Below the pieces are notes generated by a model, which was not told the origin of the DNA, made no database searches, and worked only from the letters and a program-made list of their open reading frames with translations. A stretch of DNA of 64,000 bases from SW4 sp042466115 (GTDB taxonomy: Bacteria; Pseudomonadota; Alphaproteobacteria; Rhodobacterales; Rhodobacteraceae), in NCBI RefSeq assembly GCF_042466115.1, contig NZ_JAXHBQ010000001.1, positions 1,984,001 to 2,048,000 on the forward strand, in the 5' to 3' direction. The position numbers and the translations under genes are program-made. Below are positions 24,947-33,459 of this stretch, one piece after another (positions within the stretch are counted from its first letter, which is position 1; every line of letters begins with the position of its first letter).

Positions 24947-26095
24947 ATGGCAAAACGCGATTATTACGAAATTCTGGGGGTCTCGAAGGGCGCAAGCGCC
25001 GACGAGATCAAGAAGGGCTATCGCACCAAGGCGAAAGAGCTTCACCCGGATCGTAACGCCGACAACCCCAAGGCAGAAGCCCAGTTCAAAGAAGCGAACG
25101 AGGCCTACGAAGTCCTGAAGGACGCCAACAAGAAGGCGGCCTATGACCGCTATGGCCACGCCGCATTTGAAAACGGCATGGGCGGGGGTGGCGGTCGCCC
25201 CGGCGCTGGCAGCCAAGGCGATTTCGCCAGCGCGTTCAGCGATGTGTTCGACGACTTGTTCGGCGATTTCATGGGCGGCCAACGTGGCGGCGGCGGCGGA
25301 CGCCGTGCCGCACGCGGCAACGACCTGCGCTACAACCTGCGCATCGACCTTGAAGAGGCATATACCGGTCTGCAAAAGACGATCACCGTGCCCACCGCTG
25401 TTGAATGTGACACGTGCCATGGCAGCGGCGCCGAAGGCGGCGCCGAGCCACAAACCTGCCCGACCTGTTCAGGCATGGGCAAGGTCCGCGCACAGCAGGG
25501 CTTTTTCACCGTCGAACGCACCTGCCCGACCTGTAACGGCATGGGCCAGACGATCAAGAACCCCTGCAAGTCTTGCCAGGGCCAAGGCCGTGTCGAGAAG
25601 GAAAAGTCGCTGTCGGTCAATATCCCCGCAGGCGTCGAGACCGGCACCCGTATTCGCCTTGCTGGCGAGGGCGAGGCAGGTATGCGCGGTGGCCCGACCG
25701 GCGATCTGTATATTTTTATCGAAGTGCGTGAACACAAACTGTTCGAACGTGAAGGCAACAACCTCTTTTGCCGCGTTCCTGTGTCAATGACCGATGCAGC
25801 ACTTGGTGGCGACATCGAAGTCCCGACCATCGACGGTGGGCGTTCACGCGTGAAAATCCCACAAGGCAGCCAATCGGGCCGTCAAATGCGCCTGCGCGCC
25901 AAGGGTATGCCGGCCCTGCGCGGTGCCGGTGCGGGCGATATGTTCATCGAACTTGCCGTTGAAACGCCTGTGAACCTTACTGGCAAACAGAAAGAGCTGC
26001 TGCGCGAGTTTGACAAGCTGGCAACTGACAACAACCCGCAAAGCACCAGCTTCTTTAGCTCGGTCAAGTCGTTTTGGGACAGTATGAAGGGCTGA
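24947..26095 (+). CDS. dnaJ: Molecular chaperone DnaJ (Hsp40)
   Basis: This is a 382-residue type I J-protein that delivers clients to DnaK and stimulates its ATPase. The J-domain MAKRDYYEILGVSKGASADEIKKGYRTKAKELHPDRN contains HPD at about 34-36. A G-rich linker (ENGMGGGGGRPGAGSQG) follows. The zinc-finger region has four CxxCxGxG-type repeats (CDTCHGSG, CPTCSGMG, CPTCNGMG, CKSCQGQG, about 145-212), then two C-terminal substrate domains. The start is ATG 24947, with AAGGGAA upstream. It is standard in all parts. Confidence 0.98.
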   Translation: MAKRDYYEILGVSKGASADEIKKGYRTKAKELHPDRNADNPKAEAQFKEANEAYEVLKDANKKAAYDRYGHAAFENGMGGGGGRPGAGSQGDFASAFSDVFDDLFGDFMGGQRGGGGGRRAARGNDLRYNLRIDLEEAYTGLQKTITVPTAVECDTCHGSGAEGGAEPQTCPTCSGMGKVRAQQGFFTVERTCPTCNGMGQTIKNPCKSCQGQGRVEKEKSLSVNIPAGVETGTRIRLAGEGEAGMRGGPTGDLYIFIEVREHKLFEREGNNLFCRVPVSMTDAALGGDIEVPTIDGGRSRVKIPQGSQSGRQMRLRAKGMPALRGAGAGDMFIELAVETPVNLTGKQKELLREFDKLATDNNPQSTSFFSSVKSFWDSMKG

Positions 26096-26109
26096 TCTTA
26101 GCCCTTCAT
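26084..26109 (+). terminator. Perfect 10-bp inverted repeat overlapping the dnaJ stop
   Basis: ATGAAGGGCT (26084-26093) and AGCCCTTCAT (26100-26109) flank a 6-base loop. The dnaJ TGA (26093-26095) lies in the stem edge. There is no T-run, so it may be a weak terminator or an mRNA 3' stabiliser. Confidence 0.5.
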
Positions 26110-26146
26110 TAACCAAACGGTAAGGGAATCGCGCCAGTCTGGGCGC

Positions 26147-26929
26147 ATGAAACAACTTCGCGCCATGGGCGAAATGCCCCTCCCCTTGCTTGACCCCGAT
26201 TTGATGGGCCAGGACGAGGTCACGATCGTGCCTGCCATGCCCAAGGCCGCAAAACTGCCGTCCTACCTTGGTGATCACCGCAAACGCCTGCGGGAACGCT
26301 TTATGGCTGGCGGCGCGGATGCCCTGCCTGACTATGAAATGCTCGAAATGGTGCTGTTTCGTGCAATCCCGCGGCAAGACGTCAAACCGCTGGCGCGCAC
26401 CCTGATTGACACCTTTGGCGATTTCAATCGCGTGCTATCGGCGCCACCGGCCCGGCTGACCCAGATCAGCGGCGTCGGTGATGCGGTGGTGTGCGAGTTG
26501 AAACTGGTCGAGGCAGCATCGCAGCGCCTTGCGCGGGCCAAAGTCATGCAGCAACACGTGATTTCAAGTTGGGATGCTGTGCTGGATTACTGCCACACCG
26601 TGATGGCCCATCGCGATACCGAACAATTCCGCGTCCTCTATCTTGACCGCAAAAATACCCTCATCGCAGACGAGGCACAGGGCAAAGGCACCATTGATCA
26701 CGTGCCGGTTTACCCGCGCGAGGTCGTGAAGCGGGCGTTGGAACTGAACGCAAGTGCCCTGATATTGGTGCACAATCACCCCTCTGGTGATCCAACGCCA
26801 TCTGACAGCGATATCGACATGACGCGCCAGATCAACGAGGCCGCAAGCGCACTGGATATCACCGTGCATGACCACCTGATCATCGGCAAATCACGCGAAC
26901 TCAGTTTTCGATCTGCCGGACTGCTTTAG
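26147..26929 (+). CDS. radC: RadC family protein (JAB/MPN metalloprotease-like domain)
   Basis: This 260-residue protein has an N-terminal helix-hairpin-helix-like part (LPDYEMLEMVLFRAIPRQDVKPLARTLIDTFGDFNRVL, LTQISGVGDAVVCELKLVEA). The C-terminal MPN/JAB domain has the zinc signature LILVHNHPSGDPTPSDSDIDMTRQI (about 202-226) and ends HDHLIIGKSRELSFRSAGLL. The historical role in DNA repair is doubtful; the molecular function is unsettled. It starts 51 bp after dnaJ, and its TAG overlaps the stop of the convergent PBP-OmpA gene. Confidence 0.93.
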   Translation: MKQLRAMGEMPLPLLDPDLMGQDEVTIVPAMPKAAKLPSYLGDHRKRLRERFMAGGADALPDYEMLEMVLFRAIPRQDVKPLARTLIDTFGDFNRVLSAPPARLTQISGVGDAVVCELKLVEAASQRLARAKVMQQHVISSWDAVLDYCHTVMAHRDTEQFRVLYLDRKNTLIADEAQGKGTIDHVPVYPREVVKRALELNASALILVHNHPSGDPTPSDSDIDMTRQINEAASALDITVHDHLIIGKSRELSFRSAGLL

Positions 26930-28521
26930 CCACGATCAGCGACCCACAATTCAACACGGCGGTTGATCTGCTGACCCCAGATTGTATCGTCGCATGCCAT
27001 TGGCAAAGCCTCGCCAAAGGCTTCGGTCTCAAGCGTAACAGATGGCGGCAAACCTTCGCCCAAGGCCGCGACGACAGCGCGGCGCACAACGTCAGCCCGC
27101 GCGCTTGATAGATCACGGTTCGCAATTGCAGGGCCACGCCCGTCACTGAAACCGACCAGCATCAACACGCGCCCGTCATGGCGTCCGTCATAAATGTCAC
27201 GCGCCAGTTGCAGCACATTCGAACGCGATTGCGCATCCAGTCGGGTCGACCCCGCCTCGAACCGGAAGGTTGTCGACAAACGCACTTGCGGACCCAGAAC
27301 CCGCACCATGCGCTGCAATTCGACCAGTGGCACCTCGGCCCCCGCTGCACTGATGGCCTGCGCAAACCGGTCCCCCTGTTGCCCAATGGGTATCGGAATC
27401 GCGGTCTGGTCAACAAAGCCCGCGCGCCGGATTACCAATTGCGCCGCGGGGCGGCGCAGCCAGCCAAGGAGCGCGTCCAATTCGGGATGCAAACGGCGTT
27501 CGGGCAAATACAAAAACAACGGCATGGTCAGCGGGTAGTCCTCGGTCTTGAGGGTCATTCGCCCCGCGGCAACACCGATCCCGCATTCCCCGATTAATCG
27601 CAAAGGCTGCGTGTCGCCCAGCGCGCCAAATGGCAATACGCCGATGCCGCGCGGATCATTCATAAGGGCCGCCGCCAACCCCTCGGGTGTGGCATAGCGT
27701 TGAGCATCAGCCGATACAGTGCGCTCGGCAGGCCCAAGGATGCGCGTCTGAAATCCCTGCATCTGACCCATCCAGTCGGGCAAAAGGTGCAATGAAATCG
27801 CGCCCTCGGGTCTGCCCACCTCGGCCCAATTCGTCACCTCGCCCGCAGAAATACGTGACAGACTTTCAAGCGAGATTTGTGTCATGCCCGCTTCGGGCGA
27901 AACAACGGCAACCAAAGCGTCCAACGCCACAATGCGGCTGCGCCCTTGCCGGTCAAGCCGCCCAAGGCCCGACTCGCGCGCAAGCGCTAATTCGGCGGCG
28001 GTGACTTCGCGGGCTGACATGACGATATCGGCCTCGTTGGCCACAAGATCGGCAAACCCGTCCGCACTTGTTGTCGAACGCACGATAATTTGCATCAGGT
28101 TGCCGCCCGTGTCCGAGCGGATATGGAAGGCCACAACGCCATCGATTCCCGGTTCAACCGTGACACTGGCCCCGATATCACGCGCGTAGGCGGTGATCAG
28201 AGGTGGCAAAATGATCTGTCCCATCCGTTGAGCGCCAGAAAAGCGCACAGTTGGAACAAAAGTCGCATCAGGACAGGACGCGCCGTCACAGATCAACCCA
28301 TCATAGGCAAGCGTCACTTCGCCAGCGGTCGTATCCACCCGAATAAACTGCCCGTCATAGCCAAGAAATTGCCCCGATACAGCGAAATCACTGTTGGGCG
28401 AGGATAGCTGAATGGCGCTGTCCTGTGCCCGTGCAATCGAGCATAGACAAACGAAAAGTGCGGCAAGATATGCCGCACTCTTCAATCCAAAAAAGCTGTC
28501 ACCATTCTGTTTCCACGTCAT
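26926..28521 (-). CDS. Periplasmic-binding-protein/OmpA fusion, peptidoglycan-anchored
   Basis: This 531-residue exported protein has a signal sequence (hydrophobic segment at about 15-30, cleaved near IARAQDS). The central region (about 85-340) resembles a PstS/PBP-like fold: RFSGAQRMGQIILPPLITAYA, ADIVMSAREVTAAELALA, VALDALVAVVSPEAGMTQISLESLSRIS, and GIGVLPFGALGDTQPL. The C-terminal 130 residues are an OmpA-like peptidoglycan-binding domain with TTFRFEAGSTRLDAQSR, LVGFSDGRGPAIANRDLSSARADVVRRA and QQINRRVELWV, which keep the Asp and Arg that contact diaminopimelate. Substrate binding tethered to the wall is an uncommon architecture. The ligand is unknown. It overlaps the upstream anchored-protein gene by ATGA. 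Confidence 0.85.
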   Translation of the reverse strand: MTWKQNGDSFFGLKSAAYLAALFVCLCSIARAQDSAIQLSSPNSDFAVSGQFLGYDGQFIRVDTTAGEVTLAYDGLICDGASCPDATFVPTVRFSGAQRMGQIILPPLITAYARDIGASVTVEPGIDGVVAFHIRSDTGGNLMQIIVRSTTSADGFADLVANEADIVMSAREVTAAELALARESGLGRLDRQGRSRIVALDALVAVVSPEAGMTQISLESLSRISAGEVTNWAEVGRPEGAISLHLLPDWMGQMQGFQTRILGPAERTVSADAQRYATPEGLAAALMNDPRGIGVLPFGALGDTQPLRLIGECGIGVAAGRMTLKTEDYPLTMPLFLYLPERRLHPELDALLGWLRRPAAQLVIRRAGFVDQTAIPIPIGQQGDRFAQAISAAGAEVPLVELQRMVRVLGPQVRLSTTFRFEAGSTRLDAQSRSNVLQLARDIYDGRHDGRVLMLVGFSDGRGPAIANRDLSSARADVVRRAVVAALGEGLPPSVTLETEAFGEALPMACDDTIWGQQINRRVELWVADRG

Positions 28522-29624
28522 CTCGACGCGAGTGTCAGGTCCTGGAACATATTTTTCAACAGAATAAAGTCACCGACCGCGTCGCAATCGGGCATCACCA
28601 TGGTCAGATCAAGCGCTTGTGTCTCGGCACCCGGCGTAATCTGGATCGACTGCGCAGCGATTTCACGACCACAGTTACCTGCGGTGATTTCGGCCTCGAC
28701 GCTTAGGACGACATCGCCGTTCAGCGCGCCCATGCCGGACGGAAAGGAATAAACTTCGACCATGAACGCGGCATCGACATCTGCAGTGCCCATGCGCGAC
28801 ATAAAGCCGTTCGCGCCTGTTGTAGCGCCGTCCATGTCACCCATCGCGGCAGACCAAACGTGGCCATCTTGTCCATATTCGGCACCGAATTCCAGCGCGT
28901 GAAGCTGCAGGCCGGTGTCCCCGCTCCACTGCAAAACAGCGCGGTCATAGTTCGCCACTTCGGGCGTTGTAAGAGTCGCAACCGCGCCTTCGCCATTGTC
29001 AAATGCGGCAATAAACACCGCCATTTCAGCAAGCGACGGGCTTGTGAATTCCGCGTTGCCTTCATCATCAGTGACGACCGTGAACATCATGCCCTGATGG
29101 TGGATCGTAGCGGCCGCGTTCGGCTGACATGGGGCTGACAGAAACAGATCAACCATCGCCATTTCTACCGCAGCGCCAATCATTTCAACGGTGCAGGCTT
29201 CGGCGGCAATCGGGTCTTCAAGGATTGCATCCGTCACGGGCGTATCTGTTTCCACAGCCGCAATCTGCACCGGAGCTTCGACACGGTCGGGTGCTTGCTC
29301 GACTTCGGGCACAGCGATTGCAGCAATCACATCATCAGCTCTCGGTGCAACGATCATCGGGCCGTTGTCGATCTTGGGTGCCAAACCAGCCTCCTGAACG
29401 GGGGCCACGTCTTGGACTGTCATGGGTGCAGTTTCGGCCATCGGCGCAGCTTCACTGACCTCGTCAGGCATCGTGATTGGCGCAACCGCTTCGGCTGCTG
29501 CAGGCGGCGGCGCATCATTCCCCAAACGGGACGCAAGCGCATCACCATTCTGCATTACAAAACCAATTCCAAGCGCCACCGCAAAGGTGCCACCTGCCAT
29601 TACAATCTGCTTCGTGCGGGACAT
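28518..29624 (-). CDS. Membrane-anchored acidic protein of unknown function, partner of the PBP-OmpA protein
   Basis: This 368-residue protein has an N-terminal hydrophobic anchor (IVMAGGTFAVALGIGFVMQ, about 7-25), a long Pro/Ala/Glu-rich linker to about 145, and a C-terminal folded domain. That domain contains cysteines (ACTVEMIGAAVEMAMVDLFLSAPC, later AGNCGREIAAQ and MPDCDAVGDF) likely to form disulfides in the periplasm. I do not recognise the domain. The gene overlaps the start of the PBP-OmpA gene by ATGA, so the two are translationally coupled and probably act together at the envelope. Its own ribosome site AAGGAGGC can be masked by an upstream GCCTCC. Confidence 0.78.
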   Translation of the reverse strand: MSRTKQIVMAGGTFAVALGIGFVMQNGDALASRLGNDAPPPAAAEAVAPITMPDEVSEAAPMAETAPMTVQDVAPVQEAGLAPKIDNGPMIVAPRADDVIAAIAVPEVEQAPDRVEAPVQIAAVETDTPVTDAILEDPIAAEACTVEMIGAAVEMAMVDLFLSAPCQPNAAATIHHQGMMFTVVTDDEGNAEFTSPSLAEMAVFIAAFDNGEGAVATLTTPEVANYDRAVLQWSGDTGLQLHALEFGAEYGQDGHVWSAAMGDMDGATTGANGFMSRMGTADVDAAFMVEVYSFPSGMGALNGDVVLSVEAEITAGNCGREIAAQSIQITPGAETQALDLTMVMPDCDAVGDFILLKNMFQDLTLASR

Positions 29625-29629
29625 GAAAT

Positions 29630-29657
29630 GCCTCCTTTTCCTGACGGATTTGGAGGC
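29630..29657 (-). promoter_or_regulatory. Possible hairpin masking the ribosome binding site of the anchored-protein gene
   Basis: On the minus strand GCCTCC (29657-29652) can pair with the GGAGGC (29635-29630) of the ribosome site, with a 16-base loop. The ATG at 29624 follows directly. This could limit translation of the two-gene unit. It is judged from complementarity only. Confidence 0.4.
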
Positions 29658-29740
29658 AATGTGCCTATTGATGGTGGCCTTAGAAGGTCACGACAAGGGT
29701 ATGTTCAAGGCTGAATTCGGGCAAAAACCGGACGGTGGCG

Positions 29741-32440
29741 CTAGGCCAGCCGCCCGTGGCAATGTTTGAACTTCTTGCCTGATCCACAGGGGCACTGGTC
29801 GTTTCGGCCCGGATTCCCCCATGTTTTGGGGTCATTTTCGTCAAACCCGTCCGCGGCGGTCGCCAACGCTGGCGCAACCGCACCGGCGGCGGCCGCGGCG
29901 GCCTGCATCTGCTTTTGCTGCGCTGTGACCTGCGCGATCATCGCTTTTTGCTCTTCTTCAGTCATCGGACGGATTTGCGCCAGTTTCTGGGTCACGTCCT
30001 CGCGCAGGCTGTCCAGCAAACCTTCAAACAGCTGAAAGCTTTCGGTCTTGTATTCATTGAGCGGATCGCGCTGGGCATAGCCACGGAACCCGACGACCGA
30101 ACGGAGGTGTTCCAGCGTCAGCAGGTGTTCACGCCATTTCGCGTCGATCGTTTGCAGCAGGATCTGCTTTTCGATGTTGCGCATCGTATCCGCGCCGAAA
30201 CTATCGGTCTTTTCAGACATGAACTTGTCGGTCGCGTCTTCCAGACGCTCGCGCACATCTGACTGATCAACGCCATCTTCATCCGCCCAGGCCATCACCG
30301 GCAGATCAATCCCAAGCTGGGCGATCACAGCGGCATAGAGCCCCTCGGTATCCCACTGATCCGCATAGCTGCGCGGTGGCAGGTACTGGTTCACAAGATC
30401 CTCGATCACCTGATGGCGCATGTCCTGTGCGATCTCGGCCAGGTCCTGGGCTTCCATGATTTCGCGGCGCTGACCAAAGATGACCTTGCGCTGGTCGTTC
30501 ATGACATCATCGAATTTCAACAGTTGTTTGCGGATGTCAAAGTTGCGACCTTCGACCTTGGCCTGCGCGCGCTCCAGCGATTTGTTGACCCAAGGGTGCA
30601 CAATCGCCTCGCCGTCTTTCATACCCAAGGACGACAATACCTTGTCCAGCCGTTCAGACCCGAAAATGCGCATCAGGTCGTCTTCCAGTGACAGGAAGAA
30701 CGACGACCGGCCGGGATCACCCTGACGGCCGGACCGCCCCCGCAGCTGGTTGTCGATCCGGCGGCTTTCATGACGTTCCGTGGCCAGGACAAACAGGCCA
30801 CCGGCGGCGATCACCGCCTCCTCGTCGGCCTTGTGCGCCGCCTCAATGCTTTGACGCACTTCTTCGTTGTCATCATTGGGATCGGCGTCAATGGCCTGCA
30901 TCACCTGCATTTCGACATTACCGCCAAGTTTGATGTCGGTCCCGCGGCCAGCCATGTTGGTGGCGATTGTCACGGCGCCCAGCTTTCCCGCATCAGCGAT
31001 GATCTGCGCTTCTTGCTCGTGCTGACGGGCGTTCAGCACGTTGTGCGTGATCCCTTCCGCGGTCAGCATCTGGCTTAGGGCTTCAGATTTTTCGATCGAG
31101 GTCGTGCCAACTAGGATCGGCTGGCCCTTGGCATTCGCCTCTTTCACGGCTTTGACAACGCCGTCGAATTTTTCCTTGGCGGTGCGATAAACCTGATCGT
31201 GATCATCGACGCGGGCGATGGGGCGGTTGGTCGGCACTTCGACAACACCCAGCCCGTAGATTTCAGAAAACTCTTCGGCTTCGGTCAGTGCGGTGCCGGT
31301 CATGCCGGCCAGCTTGCCATAAAGGCGGAAGTAGTTCTGGAACGTGACGGACGCCAGGGTGACGTTTTCCGGCTGAATCTTGCAATCTTCCTTGGCTTCG
31401 ATCGCCTGATGAAGCCCGTCCGACAAACGCCGGCCTGCCATCATCCGGCCCGTGAACTCGTCGATCAGCACAACCTCACCGTCACGCACGATGTAATCCT
31501 TGTCGCGCGTGAACAGCTTGTGCGCGCGCAGACCCTGGTTGACGTGATGCACGACTGTTGTGCTTTCAGGATCATAGAGCGTCTGGTCCTTGGGCAAGAT
31601 ACCCTCGAACTGCAGACGGTTCTCGAGGAATTCGTTACCTTCATCGGTAAAGGTCACGTTGCGGGTCTTTTCATCGAGCGAGAAGTGTTCGTCGGTCAAA
31701 AACGGGATCAAGCCATCAATGGTTTTATACAGCTCGCTGCGGTCCTGCGCGGGGCCGGATATGATCAGTGGCGTGCGGGCCTCGTCGATCAGGATGCTGT
31801 CCACCTCGTCCACAATCGCGAAGTTGTGGCCGCGCTGGTGCATCTGGTTCAGTTCAGACTTCATGTTGTCGCGCAGGTAATCGAACCCAAGTTCGTTATT
31901 GGTCGCGTAGGTCACATCGGACTGATAGGCGGCATTTTTTTCGTCGTCGGGCTGCTGCGGATAGATCACGCCCGTGGTCAGGCCCAAGGCACCGTAAACC
32001 TTGCTCATCCACTCGGCGTCACGTTTGGCCAGATAGTCGTTGACGGTGACGATATGCACGCCCTTGCCTGTAAGCGCATTGAGATAGGCTGGAAAGGTCG
32101 CGACAAGGGTCTTGCCCTCGCCGGTTTTCATTTCGGCGATATTTCCCTGATGCAGGAAAATCCCGCCCATCAGCTGTGTATCAAAAGCCCGCAGGCCCAA
32201 CGCCCGTTTCGCGGCTTCACGGCAGTTGGCAAAGGCTTCGGGAAGGATCGCATCAAGCGATTCACCACTCATGGCACGTTTTGCAAGTTCTTCGGTCTTG
32301 GCCTTGATGCCTTCGTCATCGAGTTTCTCAAACTCTGGCTCCAGCGCGTTGATTTTTTCGACCAGCGGGCGCGTGGCCTTGATCTTGCGGTCATTCGGTG
32401 TGCCAAACACCTTTTTGGCAATTGTTCCGATACCCAGCAT
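29741..32440 (-). CDS. secA: Preprotein translocase ATPase SecA
   Basis: This 899-residue motor drives preproteins through SecYEG. The start is ATG 32440 (MLGIGTIAKKVFGTPNDRKIK) with GGAGAG upstream; a 34-codon upstream in-frame extension to ATG 32542 looks non-coding. NBD1 has Walker A MKTGEGKTLVA (about 102-112) and Walker B IVDEVDSILIDEAR. Preprotein crosslinking and helical scaffold domains follow. The extreme C-terminus carries the SEC-C zinc site CPCGSGKKFKHC used for SecB and phospholipid contacts. A parvulin gene is divergent. Confidence 0.98.
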   Translation of the reverse strand: MLGIGTIAKKVFGTPNDRKIKATRPLVEKINALEPEFEKLDDEGIKAKTEELAKRAMSGESLDAILPEAFANCREAAKRALGLRAFDTQLMGGIFLHQGNIAEMKTGEGKTLVATFPAYLNALTGKGVHIVTVNDYLAKRDAEWMSKVYGALGLTTGVIYPQQPDDEKNAAYQSDVTYATNNELGFDYLRDNMKSELNQMHQRGHNFAIVDEVDSILIDEARTPLIISGPAQDRSELYKTIDGLIPFLTDEHFSLDEKTRNVTFTDEGNEFLENRLQFEGILPKDQTLYDPESTTVVHHVNQGLRAHKLFTRDKDYIVRDGEVVLIDEFTGRMMAGRRLSDGLHQAIEAKEDCKIQPENVTLASVTFQNYFRLYGKLAGMTGTALTEAEEFSEIYGLGVVEVPTNRPIARVDDHDQVYRTAKEKFDGVVKAVKEANAKGQPILVGTTSIEKSEALSQMLTAEGITHNVLNARQHEQEAQIIADAGKLGAVTIATNMAGRGTDIKLGGNVEMQVMQAIDADPNDDNEEVRQSIEAAHKADEEAVIAAGGLFVLATERHESRRIDNQLRGRSGRQGDPGRSSFFLSLEDDLMRIFGSERLDKVLSSLGMKDGEAIVHPWVNKSLERAQAKVEGRNFDIRKQLLKFDDVMNDQRKVIFGQRREIMEAQDLAEIAQDMRHQVIEDLVNQYLPPRSYADQWDTEGLYAAVIAQLGIDLPVMAWADEDGVDQSDVRERLEDATDKFMSEKTDSFGADTMRNIEKQILLQTIDAKWREHLLTLEHLRSVVGFRGYAQRDPLNEYKTESFQLFEGLLDSLREDVTQKLAQIRPMTEEEQKAMIAQVTAQQKQMQAAAAAAGAVAPALATAADGFDENDPKTWGNPGRNDQCPCGSGKKFKHCHGRLA

Positions 32441-32547
32441 GTTCTCTCCGCTGCCTGCCTTGGTCAAATAATGAGGAGGTTGGTTGCCCCTGTCGGGCAT
32501 GGCCCCTAGAAATAGCGCCAAGACCGGCCCCCTAAGGACCATAAAGC

Positions 32548-32576
32548 GATGTAAGGGGCCGCATACACACTGTCAA
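32548..32576 (-). promoter_or_regulatory. Sigma-70-type promoter of secA
   Basis: On the minus strand TTGACA (32576-32571), 17 bases, TACATC (32553-32548). The context CCCCTTACATCGC is identical to the tRNA-Leu promoter. A start near 32541 gives a leader of about 100 bases to the secA ATG. Confidence 0.7.
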
Positions 32577-32614
32577 CGTCACGCACCCGCGTGGCCCATC
32601 AAGGGATCGTTAAT

Positions 32615-33457
32615 ATGCACTTTAAGGCGAAATTTTTGGCCACAGCCGCACTCTCGCTGGTTATTTCCACGGCAGCACAGGCGCAATCCGCGAGCGACGT
32701 TGTCGCAACCGTGAACGGCACGGACATCACACTGGGTGAAATGATCATCACGCGGGCGCAACTTCCGCAGCAGTATCAATCGTTGCCCAACGACGTGCTG
32801 TTCACCGGTATCCTTGACCAGTTGATCCAGCAGCAGCTTTTGGCTGACCAGCTTGAGGTCGAACCCGCCCGCGTTGCCATCGCCCTCACAAACGAGGCGC
32901 GCAGCCTGCGCGCGGGTGAAGTGATTACCGCAATCACCGATGGTGCAGTGACTGACGAAACCCTGCAAGCCGCCTATGACGAACGTTTCGCGGGTGCCGA
33001 GCCTGCCACGGAATACAATGCCGCGCATATTCTTGTCGAAACCGAAGAAGAAGCCGTCGCCGTCAAGGCCCGCGTTGATGGCGGTGCCGATTTCGCCGAA
33101 ACCGCACGTGAAGTTTCAACCGGTCCTTCCGGCCCCAACGGCGGCGATCTGGGCTGGTTCGGTGCGGGCATGATGGTTGCACCATTTGAAGAAGCCGTGC
33201 TTGCGCTTGAGGTCGGTGACGTGTCCGGCCCCGTGGAAACGCAATTCGGCTGGCACATCGTCAAGCTGAACGAAACACGCGCACAGGCGTTGCCAACGCT
33301 GGATGACGTCCGCGAAGAGTTGACGGGCCAGTTGCAATCGTCCGCGATCGAATCGCGCTTGACAGAACTACAGGACGCAGCCGAGATCACGATGCCGGAC
33401 GAAGGTGCTTTTGACCCCGAAGTTCTGATCAATCTTGACCTGTTGAAGGTAGAATAA
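32615..33457 (+). CDS. Periplasmic peptidylprolyl isomerase, parvulin (PpiC/SurA) type
   Basis: This 280-residue protein has a signal peptide (MHFKAKFLATAALSLVISTAAQAQ); I place the start at ATG 32615, since a second in-frame ATG at 32591 would add eight residues. A SurA-like N-terminal helical region (VNGTDITLGEMIITRAQLPQQYQSLPNDVLF, about 33-63) precedes one parvulin domain (EYNAAHILVETEEEAVAVKARVDGGADFAETAREVSTGPSG through ETQFGWHIVKLNETR). It isomerises prolyl bonds of exported proteins. Its divergence from secA fits a role in folding Sec substrates. argJ follows after 2 bp. Confidence 0.92.
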   Translation: MHFKAKFLATAALSLVISTAAQAQSASDVVATVNGTDITLGEMIITRAQLPQQYQSLPNDVLFTGILDQLIQQQLLADQLEVEPARVAIALTNEARSLRAGEVITAITDGAVTDETLQAAYDERFAGAEPATEYNAAHILVETEEEAVAVKARVDGGADFAETAREVSTGPSGPNGGDLGWFGAGMMVAPFEEAVLALEVGDVSGPVETQFGWHIVKLNETRAQALPTLDDVREELTGQLQSSAIESRLTELQDAAEITMPDEGAFDPEVLINLDLLKVE

Positions 33458-33459
33458 GC

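Noticed and set aside
22903..24948. 681-codon open frame antisense to dnaK
   Set aside because: It lies entirely opposite a fully conserved dnaK. Long antisense frames are typical of GC-rich dnaK because of codon bias. There is no ribosome site or protein family in the translation.
31199..32509. 436-codon plus-strand frame opposite secA
   Set aside because: The opposite strand is intact SecA with all motifs; the shadow has no ribosome site of its own.
32440..32542. 34-codon N-terminal extension of SecA from ATG 32542
   Set aside because: It begins right at the expected transcription start and is not SecA-like; the ATG at 32440 has a ribosome site and gives the conserved MLGIG start.
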